This document shows, in pieces, positions 1 to 10,779 of a stretch of 64,000 bases of DNA. Below the pieces are notes generated by a model that saw only the letters and a program-made list of their open reading frames with translations, was not told the origin of the DNA and did not search any database. Both the position numbers and the translations under genes were made by a program. Source of the stretch: Papio anubis (taxonomy: Eukaryota; Chordata; Mammalia; Primates; Cercopithecidae); contig NW_022161768.1 in NCBI RefSeq assembly GCF_008728515.1, forward strand, positions 62,001 through 126,000, in the 5' to 3' direction. Within the stretch, counting starts at the first letter, position 1. Each line of letters opens with the position of its first letter.

Positions 1-36
1 GAATGGGTGAATGAACAGAAAATTAGTCATCCTCAG

Positions 37-393
37 TGTCTTGGTCCATTCCTGCTGCTAAAACAAAATACCCCAGACTGGATAATGTATAAATAATAGA
101 AATGTATTTCTTACACTTCTTGAGGCTGAGAAGTCCAAGATCAAGGCACCAGTAGATCTGGTGTCTGATGAAGGCTCACAATGCTTCTTAGATGGGTGCT
201 TCTTGCTGCATCCTCACGTGGTAGAAGGTGCAAACAGCTCCCTTGCACCTCTTTTATAAGATAACTAATCCCACTCATGAGGTCTCTGGCCAATGAATTA
301 ATCTCCTCCTAAAGGCCCTGCCTCTTAATACTTTCACACTGGGAATTAAGTTTCAATATATAAATGTTGAGGGGACATATTCAGACCATAGCT
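37..393 (-). mobile_element. MLT1-type MaLR LTR (solo)
   Basis: Old ERVL-MaLR solo LTR, reverse orientation. It begins with tgtcttggtcc and ends with cagaccatagc, the reverse complements of the MLT1 LTR 3' and 5' ends. Inside are the typical segments aagtccaagatcaaggc and cctcttttataag. No internal retroviral sequence is attached. It lies in SHC4 intron 2. Confidence 0.8.
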
Positions 394-964
394 CTCAGGT
401 TAGGACAGTGAGAATTCTTTTGTCCTGTGCCCACCTAGGGTATCAGCCCTCTTTCTCTCATCTGTAGCCTGCTCAGGATTGGAAGAAAAATTGTCTCAAG
501 ATTAAGAATCATCAAAATGGAGTAAACCCTGAAATACGTCCACCAACAGGCTAACAGTTTGGAAAGTAGTCTAGATACCATGTCATTTGAAGAGTAATTG
601 AAGGTACTGAGAATGTGTAAGAGAAGATTTAAAGAGGAGAAGAAATGTAGCTGTTTGCAAATACTGGAAGTGTAGTCAGGTGGAACCATGAATTTATTCA
701 ATAAATATCCACTGAGCCCCTGCCATGTGCCAGTAACTGATGTAGGTACCAAGAGTACTAAACACAGGATTATATAATATGTTTGACTCCAGAGGAAATA
801 CCAAGGATAGGTTGAGAGAGGTTTGGAAAGGCAGATTTGAATGCATCATAAGGCAGAGAGTCCAAATCAGCATTTCCTAAGGCACATTTCACGGAACCCT
901 TGGATGTACATTTCTTTTATATGAGAAAAGGATCCTAGGCCCAATACATTTAGAAAATCTTGAA
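394..964. other. intronic sequence, no gene seen
   Basis: Part of SHC4 intron 2. A stretch near 870-960 (gcatttcctaaggcacattt) resembles the end of an old hAT-type DNA transposon, but I cannot name it. Nothing else is recognised. Confidence 0.4.
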
Positions 965-1258
965 GTAAGGCCATGAGCGGTGCCTCATGCCTTAATCCCA
1001 GAACTTTGGGATTCCAAGGCAGGTGGATCACCTGAGGTCAGGAGTTCAAGACCAGCCTGGTCAACATAGGGAAATCCCATCTCTACTAAAAATACAAAAT
1101 TAGCTGGGCATGGTGGCATGCGCCTGTAGTCCCAGCTACTTGGGCACTACAGGAGAATTGCTTGAACCTAGGAGGCGGAGGTTGCAGTGAGCCGAGATTG
1201 CATCACTGTATTCTAGCCTGGGAGACAGAGCAAGACTCCATTTCAAAAAAAAAAAAAA
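965..1258 (+). mobile_element. Alu (AluS-like), forward
   Basis: Full-length dimeric Alu. The left arm gives way to cacctgaggtcaggagttca, the right arm contains ggaggcggaggttgcagtga, and the element ends in a poly-A run near 1245-1258. The copy is moderately diverged. Confidence 0.9.
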
Positions 1259-1324
1259 GAGAGAAGAAAAAGAAAATTTTGAGGGGTAGAGTTTTTTTCA
1301 ACTACAGCAGCATAGGACTTCTCG

Positions 1325-1621
1325 GTCTTTTTTTTTTTAAGAGTCAGGGTCTTGCTGTTACCCACACAGGAGTGTAGTGGCACAATCATATCTGACTGAA
1401 GCCTTGAACTCCTGGGCTCAAGTGATCCTCCAGCCTCAGCCTCCTGAGTAGCTGGGGCTACTGGCATATGCTAACGTGCCTGGCTATGTTCTTTTTACTT
1501 TTGTAGAGATGGAGCCTCACTATGTTGCCCCAGCTGGTCTTGAACTCCTGGTCTCAAGCAATCCTCCAACCTCGGCCTCCTGAGTTGCAGGAATTCCAAG
1601 CGTGAGCCACTGCGCCAGGCT
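1325..1621 (-). mobile_element. Alu (AluJ-like), reverse
   Basis: A leading poly-T is followed by a reverse-complement Alu (gagtcagggtcttgctgtta ... gtgagccactgcgccaggc). Old J-type positions such as cctgggctcaagtgatcctc are present. It faces the forward Alu at 965-1258, so the pair forms an inverted Alu repeat about 70 bp apart. Confidence 0.88.
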
Positions 1622-2550
1622 CAGAGTCTTCAATATACTATGGTATACTGTAGTCTCCTAAAGAGTGATGTGGCTCCTTTCCCTAAATTTTTGGACCACA
1701 GGACACTTCTTTTTCTAGGCCTAGAATTTCATGAGATGAGCATTAGGGAGAGTTATTTTCTACATGACAACATTCACCTTCAGAACAGGAGGCCTGCAAG
1801 CACGGGTCTAATGTGGCATGCCCCTGAGACACACCTTGGCACCACATCCAATGGATGCCCAAGTCTTCGTTCTGAACCATTCAGATCGACCCAGTCCTCT
1901 TACCTCATCTCCCTCACCTCACATTTTTCCAGTTGCCAGTCTGCACTCACTCCTTCTTTCCATCCTTGCTTTGGGCTTAGCTTTAATGAACCATGCCATG
2001 TATTTCTGCTTCTGACTTGAGCTCCACATAACAAGGATTCTGATTTCTTCCCCTAAGTTCCCTGGGGTCACCCTGGGTAAAGCTTCCCCAGTTCCACTGT
2101 TCCATTTGGCTCACTGTACACAGAGCAGGGAGAACTAGACAAGGAATAAGCAGGTTCTCACGTCAGGAAGAGCTTGGGCAAAGCTTGGGCTTTCTCACGT
2201 TGAAAGTCTTACTTGGTTTGATTTTCTGCTACCTCCTTGACAGGTCTGATTCTGTAAACGCTTCCTGCCAGGCATAATTTTAAATACTCTTGGTACCTGG
2301 GAAACCAGCTATTTCTGTAGACTGTATCATTTTAATCGCCCTTACATGAAACACAGATGCACTGCCACACACTTGAGAAATCTTTCACACAATGAGATCA
2401 AGCCACTCATTGAAGGTCACTGGACGAAACTTCTATGCTCCAGTCACATGAATAAAAGTGTCTAATGACTTGGAAGGTTTGCATGAAATTCCCGTGGGAG
2501 AAATTATTGTGACTTTAAACCATACTCCTCAAAGCCCCTCCCATTTTTGG
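1622..2550. other. SHC4 intron 2, no gene or repeat recognised
   Basis: Mostly unique sequence immediately downstream (minus-strand sense) of SHC4 exon 2. I looked for the next PTB-coding exon, which should begin with the residues EAIS, and did not find it, so it lies outside the window. Confidence 0.5.
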
Positions 2551-2558
2551 CTTCTTAC

Positions 2559-2629
2559 CTTGTAACTTGGGTTCTCATTCCAAAATCCAGTGACCTCATT
2601 GATTGCAGCACTTCAATACAGCCCATGTA
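2559..2629 (-). CDS. SHC4: SHC4 exon 2 (PTB domain, 71 nt)
   Basis: Too short to show up as a long open frame. Read on the minus strand, 2629-2559 gives YMGCIEVLQSMRSLDFGMRT followed by QVT plus two bases of an Arg codon. This is the PTB-domain segment shared by SHC1-4 (YMGCVEVLQSMR in relatives). It is preceded by a strong acceptor, a long pyrimidine tract ending ttcttattctag, and followed by the donor AG|GTAAGAAG (2558-2551). Exon 1 ends in phase 0 after Arg195 and this exon begins in phase 0 with Tyr196, so the join is exact. It ends in phase 2, which fits the expected Arg-Glu-Ala-Ile continuation. The PTB domain of Shc adaptors binds NPXpY motifs on activated receptor tyrosine kinases. 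The Val-to-Ile difference from the usual motif is conservative. Confidence 0.93.
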
Positions 2630-2660
2630 CTAGAATAAGAAGAAAAAAAAGAAGAAGTAG
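2630..2660 (-). other. SHC4: SHC4 exon 2 splice acceptor and pyrimidine tract
   Basis: On the minus strand the 30 nt before exon 2 are almost entirely T and C and end in CTAG, with AG at 2631-2630. This is a strong 3' splice site and supports the small exon. Confidence 0.85.
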
Positions 2661-2879
2661 GACAAAAATTCCAAGAAGCTGTCTCTTAGCTTCACAATGA
2701 CTTTCGGGGAAGCAACTAAAATCAGCTTCTGCTATCAAGTTACATTTGTACCCTCCGCCTACCATTGATATTTCTGACTATTAATGGACACACACCTAAA
2801 GCTTCAATTCAATTACAAAACACCAGTTAAATCTGAACCATAATATAGATAACACAAGTAACAAAGACCAATATGGGTT

Positions 2880-3100
2880 CAGTGGTTAAGAGCATGGGCT
2901 CTGGGGCCAGATCATGTGACTTTGCATCCTGGCTCTGCTACTTCTTAGTTATGGAACCTCAGCAAGTTAACTTCTGAGCCTCACAGTCTTGTCACTGGTA
3001 AAGTGAGGATACAATAGGAATTGTTAGAAGAGTGAAATTATTTCCTACATGTAAATAAGCTTTTAGAACAACGCTTGGTACATAGAAAGGCCCAAATAGT
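2880..3100 (+). repeat. MIR SINE
   Basis: Matches the MIR body: gtggttaagagcatgggctc, then ggctctgctacttcttag, then gtaaagtgaggatac. It is diverged, as expected for this old family. Confidence 0.8.
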
Positions 3101-4128
3101 AGAGGAAGCAAAAATAAAAGTGAGATAAAGAATACAGGAATGTCAAATCTAAGTGGATAGAACAAGCATATAAATGCATAGAATGCCAAACTTAGTAATA
3201 TAAGATCTTATCATCCTTTGCAGCTGATTTAAATATTAAGGGGGTTCCTGAAAGGACAAAAGTCATATGCCGCATCAGTGATGAGTATGGTTAGCTTGAA
3301 CACCATGTATTGCAAAAGGAATTGTGACTTATAAAGCTGAAAGATGGTTTATATTTAGTGTGGCAGCAGTGAGGATCCATGGCAGGCTGCTGGCAACAGC
3401 ATGATGCGATTAGATCTGTGTTGGAGGAGGCTTAAGTCAGCGGCAGTATGAAGGTGGGTTAATGGTGAGGGAATAAGTTAGGATGATCCTGTGGCGAGGG
3501 AAGTAATGACAGCCCACACTGAAGAGGGATGGTGTCAATAGGAAAGAGGGGACAGATTCAAGTGACATCATGGAAACAGATACTACAGAACTCGGCAGTT
3601 GATTTGATACGGAGAATAAGAGAGAAGGATGAGTCAAGGATGACTCACTCAGACGTTTCCAGCCAGGGTAGCAGAGGGAACAGTGATGCCATCAACAGAA
3701 ACAGGAAAGCCAGGAGAAGAGAAGATGATGAATTGGTTTGGGAGCCATTGACTTAAGGCACTGGTAGGGTATCCAGGAAATAACAGGCTGGCAACTGAAA
3801 ATTGGATTCTGGAGTCCTGAGAGGATTCAGCCTAGGGACGTGGACTTAGTAGTCTTCTGTGTAGCTTTGCCAGGTGAGGCTGTGAGAGTCAATCCTCCCA
3901 GCAGAGCTTGGTTGATAAGGGAGAGTGCTTATTTGAGAATTGCCTTACAAATGTTACTAGAGCTAAGAGTTCCAATTGAAAGTGATCTGTTGGCTCCTTG
4001 GAAATGATATGCTTCCTGTTTAGCTTTCCTTTGGAGGCTTTCCAGCCTCTCTATGCTTGTGAATGGCAAAAGCACTGTCAAAAGATGTCAGGAGCTGGTG
4101 GGGAGGGGGAACCTGCCCAGACACTTCT
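3101..4128. other. intronic, possibly an ancient LINE remnant
   Basis: Purine-rich text between 3200 and 3850 (ggatgagtcaaggatgactc and similar) looks like an old, decayed repeat rather than unique coding sequence. I cannot assign a family. The open frames are short and have no recognisable domains. Confidence 0.3.
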
Positions 4129-4145
4129 TGTATAATAGTATTTCT

Positions 4146-4454
4146 TTTTCTTTTTCTTTTTTTTTTTTTGTTTGAGGTGGAGTCTCACTCTGTCACCCAG
4201 GCTGGAGTACAGTGGCACGATCTTGGCTCACTGCAACCTCTGCCTCCCAAATTCAAGCAATTCTCCTGCCTCAGTCTTTTGAGTAGCTGGGATTACAGGC
4301 ACATACCACTGCACCTGGCTAATTTTTGTATTTTTAGTAGAGACAGGGTTTCACCATGTTGGCCAGGCTGGTCTTGAACTCCTGACCTCAAGCGATCTGC
4401 CCACCTCGGCCTCCCAAAGTGCTGGGATTATAGGCATGAGCCACCACGTCCTGC
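4146..4454 (-). mobile_element. AluS, reverse, with 17-bp target site duplication
   Basis: Poly-T head, full dimeric Alu in reverse, ending gccaccacgtcctgc. It is flanked by an exact 17-bp duplication, tgtataatagtatttct, at 4129-4145 and 4455-4471. This gives the insertion boundaries directly. Confidence 0.95.
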
Positions 4455-4471
4455 TGTATAATAGTATTTCT

Positions 4472-5249
4472 GAGCAGATTGTGCAGATAGAACTCCTCAA
4501 TGCACCAAGTGCTGCCTGGAGCCTGATGCTGGGAAGAGACTCCTGTTAGTCACACTCAGTTACACTCCTCTTGGAATCTCTACTACTGATACAAGAAACA
4601 TTTTGGATATTTTACTCTGTCCCCATCACTCTTAACTTCCCAAGCCTTGGGTACCTTAAGAAAGTGGTGTCTAGAGATTTCTCTTCAACCATAAGGGTTA
4701 TTAGGAGAAGAAAGCTAGATATAGGAAGTAGGTTAGAAAGCCCATCTCAGAACTGTCAAGAAAGGAGATTCCAAGCATCCAAGCTTCACGTCCCGGTGGT
4801 GTGAAAAGATTGTCCATATGTCTTCACTGACTGCTCTGGCTTTTGGTGCCTTCCAATGCCCTCTTCCGCCCCAGAGCCTAGGTCTTGCTTCCCTATTTCC
4901 TGCACTCCTGGCCCTGGAAAGAGTGGACTCCCCACATAGGCTGGGGAGCAGGCCTGGATCCCCTCCAATACCTCCAGGAGGCCCTGTTGGTGAAGAGGTG
5001 GGTATCGCCTTTCCCTTTAGCTGTAAATCACCGACTGAAGACAAGGTGATACCAACTGGCCTATCAGTGCACACTTTTTGAAAAAGTGACCAAGCACCTA
5101 CATTTTTCACACTCTGCCACAGGGTTTCTTCAAAACAGATTGATCAGATCATGTTCCTCCACCAGGTGAAACTCCTGGCATCTATGATCAAAACAAGCTC
5201 GTTACTATAAACCTCTAAACCCTGGAGTTCCTGGCCCCGTCTCATCCCT
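4472..5249. other. intronic, no gene recognised
   Basis: Mixed unique sequence. Overlapping open frames on both strands at 4733-5110 come from locally G+C-rich text (4830-5000). No domain or splice-bounded exon is evident. Confidence 0.4.
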
Positions 5250-5642
5250 TCAGCTTCATCAGTGTCACTGTCCCCTTGCACACTTTGCTGCCATATTGGC
5301 CTCCTTTCTACTCCTCAAATACACCCCAGCTCTTCCCTGCACCTGACATTCCCTCCGCCTGGCTCTCCTACACTGTTCTGCAGGACAGATCCCTTCTCAT
5401 CTTTCAGTTTTCAGTTCAAATGGCACACCTCAGAGGCCCCCTCTTGCCACCCTTCATCTCAGCCCCTATTCATCACTGATTGATTATTGGTTTACTTGTT
5501 AATTTGCTTGTCTAGGACCTCTTTTTATTCCCTTGGCTATAACCACCGTAAGAGTAAAGATCACAATCACCGCCGTATTCCCTGCAACAGTGCCTAGGAT
5601 CTGGTGGGCACTCAATAAACACATGCTGAAAGAATGAATGAA
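5250..5642 (+). repeat. L2 LINE 3' end
   Basis: Decayed L2 3' region ending with the characteristic tail: cagtgcctaggatctggtgg, then ctcaataaacacatgctgaa and a gaatgaatgaa run. Confidence 0.75.
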
Positions 5643-7944
5643 GCATCTTTTCTTCAATTCTATTGTACCTTTACAATGAGCGGGGGCTGGGGAGAGCCGA
5701 GGGACTGAGGGAGGTAAAGGCTTGGCTGGTCTCTCCACTCAGGAGTATAGGAGCACCAAGGACTCAGCCTCAGGTGCGACAGGCCAGAACAATGTCTTTG
5801 CAAGGTTTCTAGATTTCTCAGCAATGTACTTCATATTTGTTATTTTTGTTGTTCTTCATTTTGGAGTGGCAACACACAATCTAGACCGAGGAGGTTTTGT
5901 AGTGAAGTGGGAAGCTGGCAAGAATGTGCCCTACTTCTCAGGCGGGCTATAAGCCGTGGGTGGGAACAGCCCTGGATGATAGAGTTGACAGTGGGAACTT
6001 TAAAAAGAAAGGAGAGTAGGTTGCACGTCTGAACAGGAGCGGGACAAAGGGACAAAAAGAAACAACTGGAACAAGGACACTCAAGGCTGATCAAGTTTGA
6101 GACCCACGTGAGGACAGTGTCAAAGTGAAGGCTATTCTCAGCCCAGTTATTAGGTAAGTTGCCATTCATTTTGGTTATCAGTGAGGAGAGGAATTTTTAG
6201 TGTCTTGGGGGTGAGAGGAACCCCTTCAAGGTTTCGTTCTTAATCACATTTCACGGCTATAACGACCTTATCTGCTTTGGACTAAGGCAAGCCCAAGCAT
6301 TGCTTCAGGATCCCCTTCCCTTCGTGTGAATCTCTGTTTTGATTCATACACTTGTCTGTCAGCTATGGCACGGGTGACTTCAGCAAGCCTCAGTATGATA
6401 CAATGGAAGTTTCTGGAAAAACATGAGTCATGGCCTGAGATGATTGACAATGAGGATAAGTCCCCTTCCACTGTGGGCATGTGTCGAGAAAACCACAACT
6501 AATTTTTGCCACAATTACCCCAAAGACAAGAATGGAGTGGGTCTTCCCATTGACTCACACAATCCATTTCACTTAAAAACCACCGCTATGAGAAAGCGGG
6601 GAGGGGGCGGTGCATAAAAATACTCTGTCCACTTCTTTCTTTGGGTGTTTGATGACTGCATAAGCGGATAGTGGCTGAAGATCAAGGCCCGAGAGAGGAG
6701 AATTTTAGTTTGTTAGCTATAAACTGGAGATGACAATACTTCTCATTCATGTATTAAATGCGGATCTGCATAAGACATGGTCCCTGTTCTTAAGAAACCT
6801 GGCCCCATTCAGATAGGACAACCATGAAAAGAGATGACTTATCTTTCCTTTTTATGAGGTTAGTCATTGTTGCTAACTTTATTTAAGAGATGAGGAAATT
6901 GAAGCCTATTAAAGAAAAGTGCCTGGCTCAGTTTCATTTATTCACTGGTACTGAATTAGGGTTTATTCTAGAGTCTGCAGTCCATTGCTAGGACCCTGTA
7001 TAACAGAAAAAGTGAAAAGAGGAGTTATCCTGCTGGCTGCCACTACCCTCCCTTTGGTCTACCCAGGAACACAGTGACACAGTGTTGAGACGGGGGGACC
7101 ACAATGGTAACAGCAGATGTGAATCCAAATTGCTCTGGGAACTGCAGGAGGTGAGACAGAGGACACTCCCTAATTCCCTACCCTGTGGTGAGGAGAGGAC
7201 ACTGAAGACCTTTATTTGGAGCCATACAGGAACGGTGGGAACGCAGTGGTGCTCAGACAACCTGCCCATTCAGCCCCTGGCATGGGTTTACCTAACTCCC
7301 AGCTGGCTTCTTCCCTTTATGCCCCAAGGCAGTCATAATATTTTTGTACTGTCTAAGCTTCAACCACTTGCTCCCAGGGAGAGGTGAACAGCCTATTTAT
7401 GGCCATGTGTATCTTGGGCTTTGCTCTCCGGAGAAGAAATTACTGGGGTTTTCAGAGAAAAGGAATGATAGTTACTTATGGGAAGTCTCATCCTAACTCT
7501 CTTACAGAATGATGACGGCAAGCACATTACCTAAAGAAAAAAAAGATACATATTCTTATACTCTTAGAAAGAAGGTCTGCAGGATAATAAGAAACTAACA
7601 GTGGTTGCTTTTGGAAATGGGAGAGAGGCAGATTTTTACTTTTTACTTTATACTTTTGTACTATTTATACTAATAAGTATAAACATACTTATTTTTGAAA
7701 TAAGTATGTAGTATTAGTTTAGATTTGAAAAATAAAATAAGCAAAGCTCACGACTTTGCCAAAAAGAACCACAGTTTTATTAAGTAGGGTGAAATCCCTT
7801 TTTATACGTGGTTTATTCCCTTTCTCAGAATATACCTGCCTCTTAGCTAGGAGTACGGGAGAATATTGTTCAAGAGAAGTTTAAGGCACAGGCCCTGCAC
7901 TTGATAAGTTCATAATAAGAGTGCTAAGACAAGGAAGAAAATTA
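5643..7944. other. 2.3 kb of intron 1 with little recognisable repeat
   Basis: No Alu, L1 or LTR is seen. A weak MIR-like piece may sit near 6880-6945. A perfect 12-bp hairpin lies at 7683-7709 (acatacttattt, ttg loop, and its complement) in an A/T-rich setting. The frames here show no domains. Confidence 0.4.
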
Positions 7945-8080
7945 CTTCAGCTACTTGAGAGGCTGAGGCAGGAGGATCACTTGAGCCCAGGAGTTTGAGG
8001 CTGCAGTCAGCTAAGATCGTGCCATTGCACTCCAGCCTGGGGGACAGAGCGAGACCCTGTCTCTAAATAAAAATAAATAG
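7945..8080 (+). mobile_element. Alu monomer (free right arm or FLAM/FRAM-like)
   Basis: A single Alu arm: cagctacttgagaggctgag through cactccagcctgggggacag and an A-rich tail with aataaaaataaata. No left arm precedes it. Confidence 0.8.
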
Positions 8081-8289
8081 TTAACGAATTAAAAACAAAC
8101 ACTGAAGAACAGTATATAATCAACTGTGATATAAGGAGGGTCTGATCTTCATGCAATAAATGTTCAACAATGGTAGAGGCCACCAAAATGGCAGGAAAAC
8201 ACAGCAGGATATTTCTGCCACCTTTAAATAATTTTTAGTCTTTCCCATTCTTTAAAAAAATGGGAGAGTAAGAAACGGGGACATTCCCT

Positions 8290-9080
8290 TCATAACCTGG
8301 AAATATTGTCTCTACTTCCTTCCTTTCACTCATGCCTCAACTCACAATAGTAAAGTTTCTGACCTCAACACTCTAGTGAAATTGCCTGAGCAAACCAACT
8401 GCTTCCTCAAAGTTCCTTTAGTGAACGGTTTTTGTTTTCCTACTCATCTATCGGGGTCACCTACCGCTGTTGACCTCTACTCAACCCCTTCATTTTCCTC
8501 TGAACCTTTCTTCTTTAGCTTTCCTGAGAACATTTTCTCCAATTCCTCATCTTTCTTCTCTGACTATTCCTTCTCAGTCTCCTTTGCTAGTTTCTTATTT
8601 TTTAAAAAACAATGGTTCCTTCTCTCCCTATCCCAGTGGTTCTCAACCCTGATTGCATATTAGAATCACTTGGGAAGTATTAAAATTCTGATTCCTAGGT
8701 TCTACTCTAGTCTAATAAAATCAGTCTCTAGCACGTATACTTGTTTGCTTTCAATTACTACCTCATGCTCATGCCACACACATTTTTAGCCCAGGTTTTC
8801 TCCCAACTTCAGATGTGTATCAGCATGTGAATATTCTAATTGCATCTCAAATTCAGTGCATTCAAATTATTCCTCTACTTACATTTCTGATCTAAACCAA
8901 TAGTATCACTATCCACCTAATTACATAAACCAGAAAAGTCAACTCTTTTTTTTTTCAAATCCATCAACCAATCAAGAGGCAAGCTCAATCCTTTCAATCT
9001 CCCTATCATTGTCATAACTTCCCTGTCTTCTTCCCTGAACCCTGCACACTACCCCCAACATTTACTATCCAAGTTTAGGC
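8290..9080 (+). repeat. L2 LINE fragment, split by a MER5A
   Basis: C/T-rich decayed LINE text typical of the L2 ORF2 end and 3' region (ccaatcaagaggcaagctca, cctgaaccctgcacac). It is interrupted at 8632-8740 by a DNA transposon. Exact ends are uncertain. Confidence 0.5.
8632..8740 (+). mobile_element. MER5A-type hAT-Charlie fragment
   Basis: Begins with cagtggttctcaaccctgat then tagaatcacttggg, the terminal repeat and body of MER5A. The right half is missing. Confidence 0.75.
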
Positions 9081-9242
9081 ACATTCTGTTTCTCAATTGC
9101 AATACTGGGGTCTCACATTTATATTCATGGGCAAAGCATATGAATTCAACTGCATCCACTTGGCAGGCAGAAAGTGAGAGATTAGTCCCTTTGTTCATCT
9201 CCTCAGTCTTTCAACCCTACTTGCCAGAGAGTAGGGTAACTA

Positions 9243-9405
9243 TCTGCCCCAGAGAAAGAGTATCTGAATTTATAGAGAGTTAAATAATGTCTTGTGTTTC
9301 TTTTTGCAATAATAAATGTCTTGTTTCTGTTTGCATTTTTGGAGACATACTCTGCCCCAGAGAAAGAGTATCTCTCCATAAATGCAAACAGAAACACAAG
9401 ACATT
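9243..9405. repeat. compound direct and inverted repeat (fold-back)
   Basis: A 23-bp segment is repeated exactly at 9243-9265 and 9351-9373. A segment starting aatgtcttg occurs in the same direction near 9286-9308 and 9315-9344, and inverted at 9374-9405. The arms 9315-9344 and 9374-9405 pair with one mismatch and a 2-nt gap around a loop that contains the second 23-mer. I do not recognise a transposon family here. Confidence 0.85.
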
Positions 9406-9549
9406 GATTCTGACAATTGATCGTCCAGATGCGCGGGTGTTGGAGATTTCAAGGATGATCCAGTGTATTCTTTATTCTGAGTTTTATTCTACTGTTGACT
9501 TTAGAATATGGCCCTCCCTAAGATGGGGTTTCTGGTGTCCCACCTTTTG

Positions 9550-10325
9550 AATCTCTTTCCCAGTGCAGCCAGCACGTTACTAAAACACATATATGGCATG
9601 TTATCATTCCATCCTATCCCCCAATCATTCTCACTTAAAACACTCCCAAGACTCCCATCCTCAAAGCAGAGCTTCCCAAACTTCAGAGAACTTCAGAATC
9701 ACCAGGGAAACTTACAAATCAGATTTTAAAAATAAAATTCCCAGGCCCTGAGAGATTCTTCTTCAGTAAGACTGTGAAACTGCATTTTAATAAGCACTCA
9801 GGTCCTTCTATTACAGGTTGTCCAGGAATCACACTTTGGAGAAAACACCAGTCTTCAGGAAAAGAGCCAGCTTTCTTAGAATGATGTACAGGGCCTCTCA
9901 TGATTTGGTTCCTGCTGAACTCTTTATCCTTTTCCTCCCCGCTTTTGCCCTCTCATTTTACACTCTAGTCATTTGCCTGAACTCACCATGCTTCAAAATT
10001 CAGAACAACCCCTTCCTTTACTCCTTCCTCTTGAAATGTCCTTCTTATCCATGTCCATCTGATTAATACCTGCTAATTATTCACAAAGAAATGCAAAAGT
10101 TACTTCTTTTATGATATCTCTCCTCTTCTTCCCCATCTCTACCTGCAGCCTTGACCCTCTTTGGGCCCTCTTCTATAATCTGTATGAACTTCTAGCAGAC
10201 CTTTAATAAAACTTACATTGCTAATATGGAACTACTTCTTCATCAATGTGTCTGTATCTCTTTTATAGCAGAAACGGTGTCTGTTTCTTCTTTATATCCT
10301 CTGTGTAAAGCCTGGATCAACAATA
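9550..10325 (+). repeat. L2 LINE 3' region, split by a MER5A
   Basis: L2-like text on both sides of a DNA transposon: ctcatgatttggttcctgct, then tttgggccctcttctataat, then cagaaacggtgtctgtttct close to the 3' end. Confidence 0.65.
9668..9845 (+). mobile_element. MER5A/MER5B hAT-Charlie element
   Basis: gagcttcccaaacttcagag, then cagaatcaccagggaaactt, and a right end ccaggaatcacactttggag. Nearly full length and nested in the L2. Confidence 0.75.
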
Positions 10326-10779
10326 TTCTTGAGATGAGAAAGTAAGATACAGCTTGAGGTAACTTTTAAGAAAGAATGGGATATATATATAAAAACAATC
10401 ACATTAAGGATTTAGATAATATTAACTGCTCTTTCATATTGAATCTCTTCTAACTTAGATTTCCCAAAAGAACAATCATAAAGGCCAAAAACTCAATGCT
10501 TAATAATAAAGATATTAATGAGTAAAGTAAACTAGATATAAGAAAGTAGCTAGATTAGGAGAAAGTTGGAACCATATGGCCTACAAAAAGAACAAGGCCC
10601 AAACCAATCATTCCAGTCCCTCGTTACCGTTTGGGAAACCAGACCCTATGATTTTTCAAAGAAGTTCAGAAATCAGACTTTATTTGTAAGTTTTCCTAAT
10701 TTTTAATTCCAGCAAGTCACAATGAACAATCCAAAATGAAATTTAGAAAATAATTTCATTTGCAATATGTGATCAAAAA

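Noticed and set aside
7683..7709. Perfect 12-bp hairpin considered as a miRNA precursor
   Set aside because: The stem is too short and the loop too small (3 nt) for a miRNA precursor, and the sequence is A/T-rich low complexity.
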